DNA from: Casuarina equisetifolia
Lineage: Eukaryota; Streptophyta; Magnoliopsida; Fagales; Casuarinaceae
Assembly: GCA_028551475.1 (NCBI GenBank)
Contig: CM052358.1
Coordinates: forward strand, 7,008,501 to 7,072,500
Direction: 5' to 3'
Length of the DNA: 64,000 nucleotides
In this document: positions 61,101-64,000 of the stretch, one piece after another
How positions within the stretch are numbered: the stretch's first letter is position 1
Layout of the letters: every line of letters begins with the position of its first letter
Program-made: the position numbers and the translations under genes
The notes under the pieces: generated by a model
The model's input: only the letters and a program-made list of their open reading frames with translations
Told to the model about the DNA's origin: nothing
Databases searched by the model: none

Positions 61101-63856
61101 CATGCATAGTGTTAAACAATTTTAATTTTCTATGACTGTGTTTGTGGTGTCTAGATGATATGATTATAATAGTTTTAGTTTGAATATGACATTTTTGTAA
61201 TTGTAGCAGCTAGAGTCTTTCCTCTATAAATATAAGAAGGATAGAGGAATCCTAATCTGACCGTTAGGAGAGAGTGTCCAATGTCCAAGTGTTATGGTAG
61301 TTACTGTTGCGGTTGAGAAAAGTTACGAGATCAGTGCACTACAAGTATTATTCATAAAGAGGCAATTTCCATGACACTTTGAATAAATTAGTGTAACATC
61401 CCAGCATTATAGAATATTAACAAATCCCTACATTATCCAGAAGTGTCTTTCCAACATAAGCTCTCATCAATTGTGCCACTCTTGAACTTTGCTTCTTCTT
61501 AGACCACGCATCTCTTAGGTCATATCTCTTGTGGCCATATATCTCTTCATGAGCTCTTCCAGGACACCTCTTAGGCTATGTCTCTCTCTAGGTATCTATC
61601 CCTCTCTTTTGCACCAGCACATCATAATGGGCTTCTCATTTCTCAAATCCTCCTCCGTCTCAAGACCATCATAACTCTACAACAATAGTTAAAACTATAG
61701 GAATATCAAAACAATCAACCATTGGAGACTTTCACACCTCATTCAAATTTGAGGTCTCTAGCGTTTTTCTGAGATCACCCATTGGAGTATTACACACCTC
61801 AACCGGATTTCCAACAGAATGAAGAAAGAAGGAAAAAATCCCATTGTTTTCAAATTAACATCATCATTGAAAATGGAGCCTCACAAAGCTGCCCCTAAAA
61901 CAATGATTTTCCTTGATTTTCTCCACTTCTTCTCGCAGCCAATCTTTTTTATTTCACCCGTAATTTGGATTTATTGTGCATCAAAATACTGGATTTGGAA
62001 CACCCTTAAGAAATGCACAAAAATTTGACTCGAAAATAACATCAAGTTTTTTGTCTGGCAAGTGCACTTCATATATGCGCTACATGTTGACACATACACT
62101 ACACGCATGACTATTGCACATGGGATAACTTTTCATTTGGCTAAATCTGCTTGACCCATTTTCAACTTGATCACGACCTGATTCCTTCCATTGTCATCTA
62201 TTGTCATGTCTCTCAATCTTTTGACACAAACTGATCTAGAATGGGCATTTATCATCCTCAACAATCATCTTTGTTGATTTAACACCACTTCTCAGGTTTC
62301 TTCCATCATATATGTTGATCTCTATCTGACTTGACTTTTCTAGCCACCTCCCTAAATCAAGTGGCTACCTATCCTTTTTAGCCACATGTACTACATCAAA
62401 AGGCATCGTCATATCTCCTTCTTGGCTGTCCATCTCAATCTCCTTTGACATCAAACTTCGATAACTCCAGCAACCTCTACCATCTAACGCTACAAGTTGA
62501 GCCAAATGATTCACATAGTCACAACAAACAATATGAAAGGTCTAATTTTCAATTTAAAAATATCAATTATCTTTAGACATGTCGCACTCTTCAAACAAAT
62601 TACAATTTAAATTAGGCTAACAAATGCTCAGCTTTATGCAGAGAAGATTTAAAAGATCTCATTCATTGATTGTTGTAGCCACCTTGGTTAATTCTCTCGA
62701 AAGGTAGTCACAACTTGTTGACAAAGTTCCTAGTTGAAAGAAAATTTTGTTCATCGAAAAGAAAGTGGCACCAAATTACTAATGTAGAAGAATTTGGGTG
62801 TCGCAAACTCAGCAATCTCTTCTATAAATAGGGAGACGGTTCGTGCTTACAGAAACATGAGATAAGAGAAAAATACAATATCATGAAAAAAATCTAAAGA
62901 GAGTGGAAACATTTGTAATATACTATGAGGGGTGTATTTTGGGTGTAAGTTTGAGAGAAACCTTGTATTGTATTTCCAAGTTTCTGTGGTAAAGTTCTTC
63001 AGGTTCCACTAGGGACGCAGGCTTGAATTAAGCCAAACCACATAAATTCCTGCGTTACTCCTTTTATACAATTTCATTGTCTTGTTTAACCCACTCTTTC
63101 TGAATTTTCTCACAACACACAATCAGCAATGTGTCAGCAAGTCCAAAAAGGACTTGATAATTCAGGGCAAGTCTAATTAGGAAAGCCTAATTTCTGAAAA
63201 TTCTAAACTGGATTTTTTTAAAATCAATGATTTCTACGACTCTAAAATTCTGAAGTCGTTGTATAGGCATTTTAACAGAGTCTGGAAATCCTAGATTTTA
63301 ATCTCTCTTTTTCTGGTAAATGAGGTGATTACTACCCATATTAAAAGAGGTAACAAACCTAAGCAAATCATATATTTGTATGAATCCTTTATCAAAGGCT
63401 TAGACATAATTTTCAAGAGACTAGACTAGTCATACATATAGGTGATAATTGGGGTGTAGTGGATAACTGAAATTCTTTCTTGCCTAACTGGTGTGAGACT
63501 TATGTTACAGAACTCATCCCAACTGTATAACAGCCATATCCTTCTACTGGAGAGTAGGCCAGCAAAAAGCCCACCACTGCATGACAAAACTTTGAATAAA
63601 ATTTATGGATAAGTCGTGTGGATTTGACCAAAAAACTAAAAAAAGTTCAAGCCACAGATTATCATCTCTTCAATAACTTTCTATACATAACTATTAGCAT
63701 TTTGTTGCTTCCTTCAAGAGAAAAGAGCAATATATTTACCAATTTATTAATTTCTTGCAAGCATACCTTATTATCCGAGAACACTTCCTACTGTACATGT
63801 CAAATACACGAGCTGTCCCATCCTCACATCCAACCACTGCCTCAGGGTCATAGTAG
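58139..63856 (-). CDS. WD40-repeat protein, probably F-box/WD40 type, 3' part only
   Basis: Four exons are visible: 63856-63767, 59908-59769, 59190-59106, 58499-58139, about 225 C-terminal codons; the 5' part lies beyond the right edge. Phases close (RIIR-MHAGPVKCL, NST-G-ISTLF, WDL-R-TMKSLWE). WD40 blades are seen as AVVGCEDGTARVFDMYSRKC, HAGPVKCLCVSDDQLIVSGS, LVFAGSTAGYTSCWDLR, TLVVGGIDGVLRILDQNTGQ and VVTTHNSRYIRLWKFNK before the stop. Such propellers bind partner proteins. The overall pattern recalls plant F-box/WD40 substrate receptors of SCF ubiquitin ligases, but no F-box is in view, so that part is inference. The 3.9-kb intron 59909-63766 holds an LTR-like segment. Confidence 0.75.
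62716..63117 (+). mobile_element. Probable solo LTR or LTR remnant (copia-like)
   Basis: A stretch opening TGTTGACAAAG and closing TCTCACAACA contains a TATAAATA box (62823-62830) followed by transcript-leader-like sequence, and further on the block GGACGCAGGCTTGAATTAAGC, then CCAAACCACATAAATTCCTG. That block resembles the 'GTAGGC...CCGAACCACGTAAA' region common in plant copia LTRs. No primer-binding site follows and no clear target duplication was found. Boundaries are tentative. It lies in the long intron of the WD40 gene. Confidence 0.45.
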
Positions 63857-64000
63857 CTGCAAGCAGAGAAGGAAGGAGATTATTTTTGCACAGAACAAAG
63901 CTAGTCTCCAAATAGATATAACATTCTTGTTTGGCTGTTTAATGTCTGATAATTCCTATCATAAAGTCAGGTGATAGAACAGTTTAATTTTTTGAGGATG
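63857..64000 (-). other. Intron of the WD40 gene at the window edge
   Basis: Intron sequence upstream of the acceptor CTTGCAG of the exon at 63856. No further exon is visible before the edge. Confidence 0.6.

Noticed and set aside
61200..61250. TATAAATATAAG block considered as a second LTR pairing with the one at 62.7 kb
   Set aside because: Flanking sequence does not match the 62716-63117 segment, so they are not a pair of LTRs.

Overview
This window is nuclear DNA of a flowering plant, most likely a woody eudicot. It is AT-rich, its genes carry many GT-AG introns with T-rich acceptors, and the proteins read like plant versions throughout (four plastid-targeted products, a plant-type NAA10, a RETICULATA-like protein). 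Intergenic DNA holds copia-type LTR fragments, a tRNA-derived SINE and microsatellites. All exon models below were joined by eye from splice sites and reading frame; every internal exon phase closes.

Layout. 1-804: 5' end of a minus-strand Ty1/copia element (LTR, primer-binding site, gag with an internal stop), flanked by a 26-bp tandem repeat. 1735-6978 (-): short-chain reductase of the cinnamoyl-CoA reductase / phenylacetaldehyde reductase type, with a premature TAG in its last exon. 7783-11886 (+): plastid UPF0114 (YqhA-like) membrane protein. 12263-12334 (-): tRNA-Gly(TCC). 12755-14596 (-): plastid RNA polymerase sigma factor, SIG4-like. 16518-31716 (+): SMC5, 30 exons. 32722-37428 (-): plastid ribosomal protein L1. 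38744-42607 (+): RETICULATA-related plastid protein (DUF3411). 43624-45799 (+): UPF0390 small basic protein. 47228-49987 (+): choline transporter-like membrane protein. 55586-56260 (-): NAA10, catalytic subunit of NatA, with an exaggerated His-Gly tail. 58139 to beyond the right edge (-): 3' part of a WD40-repeat protein, probably of the F-box/WD40 type.

The genes do not form one pathway. Four encode plastid proteins (membrane protein, sigma factor, ribosomal protein L1, RETICULATA-like) and the others serve DNA repair (SMC5), N-terminal acetylation (NAA10), lipid or choline transport and probably nucleolar function (UPF0390). I see no operon-like or biosynthetic cluster and nothing that qualifies as a new defence or mobile system. 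The most interesting items are the apparent null allele of the reductase, a short SINE with an exact 11-bp target duplication in an SMC5 intron, a palindromic minisatellite in a reductase intron, the NAA10 His-Gly tail, and a G-box/TATA cluster with no assigned gene.
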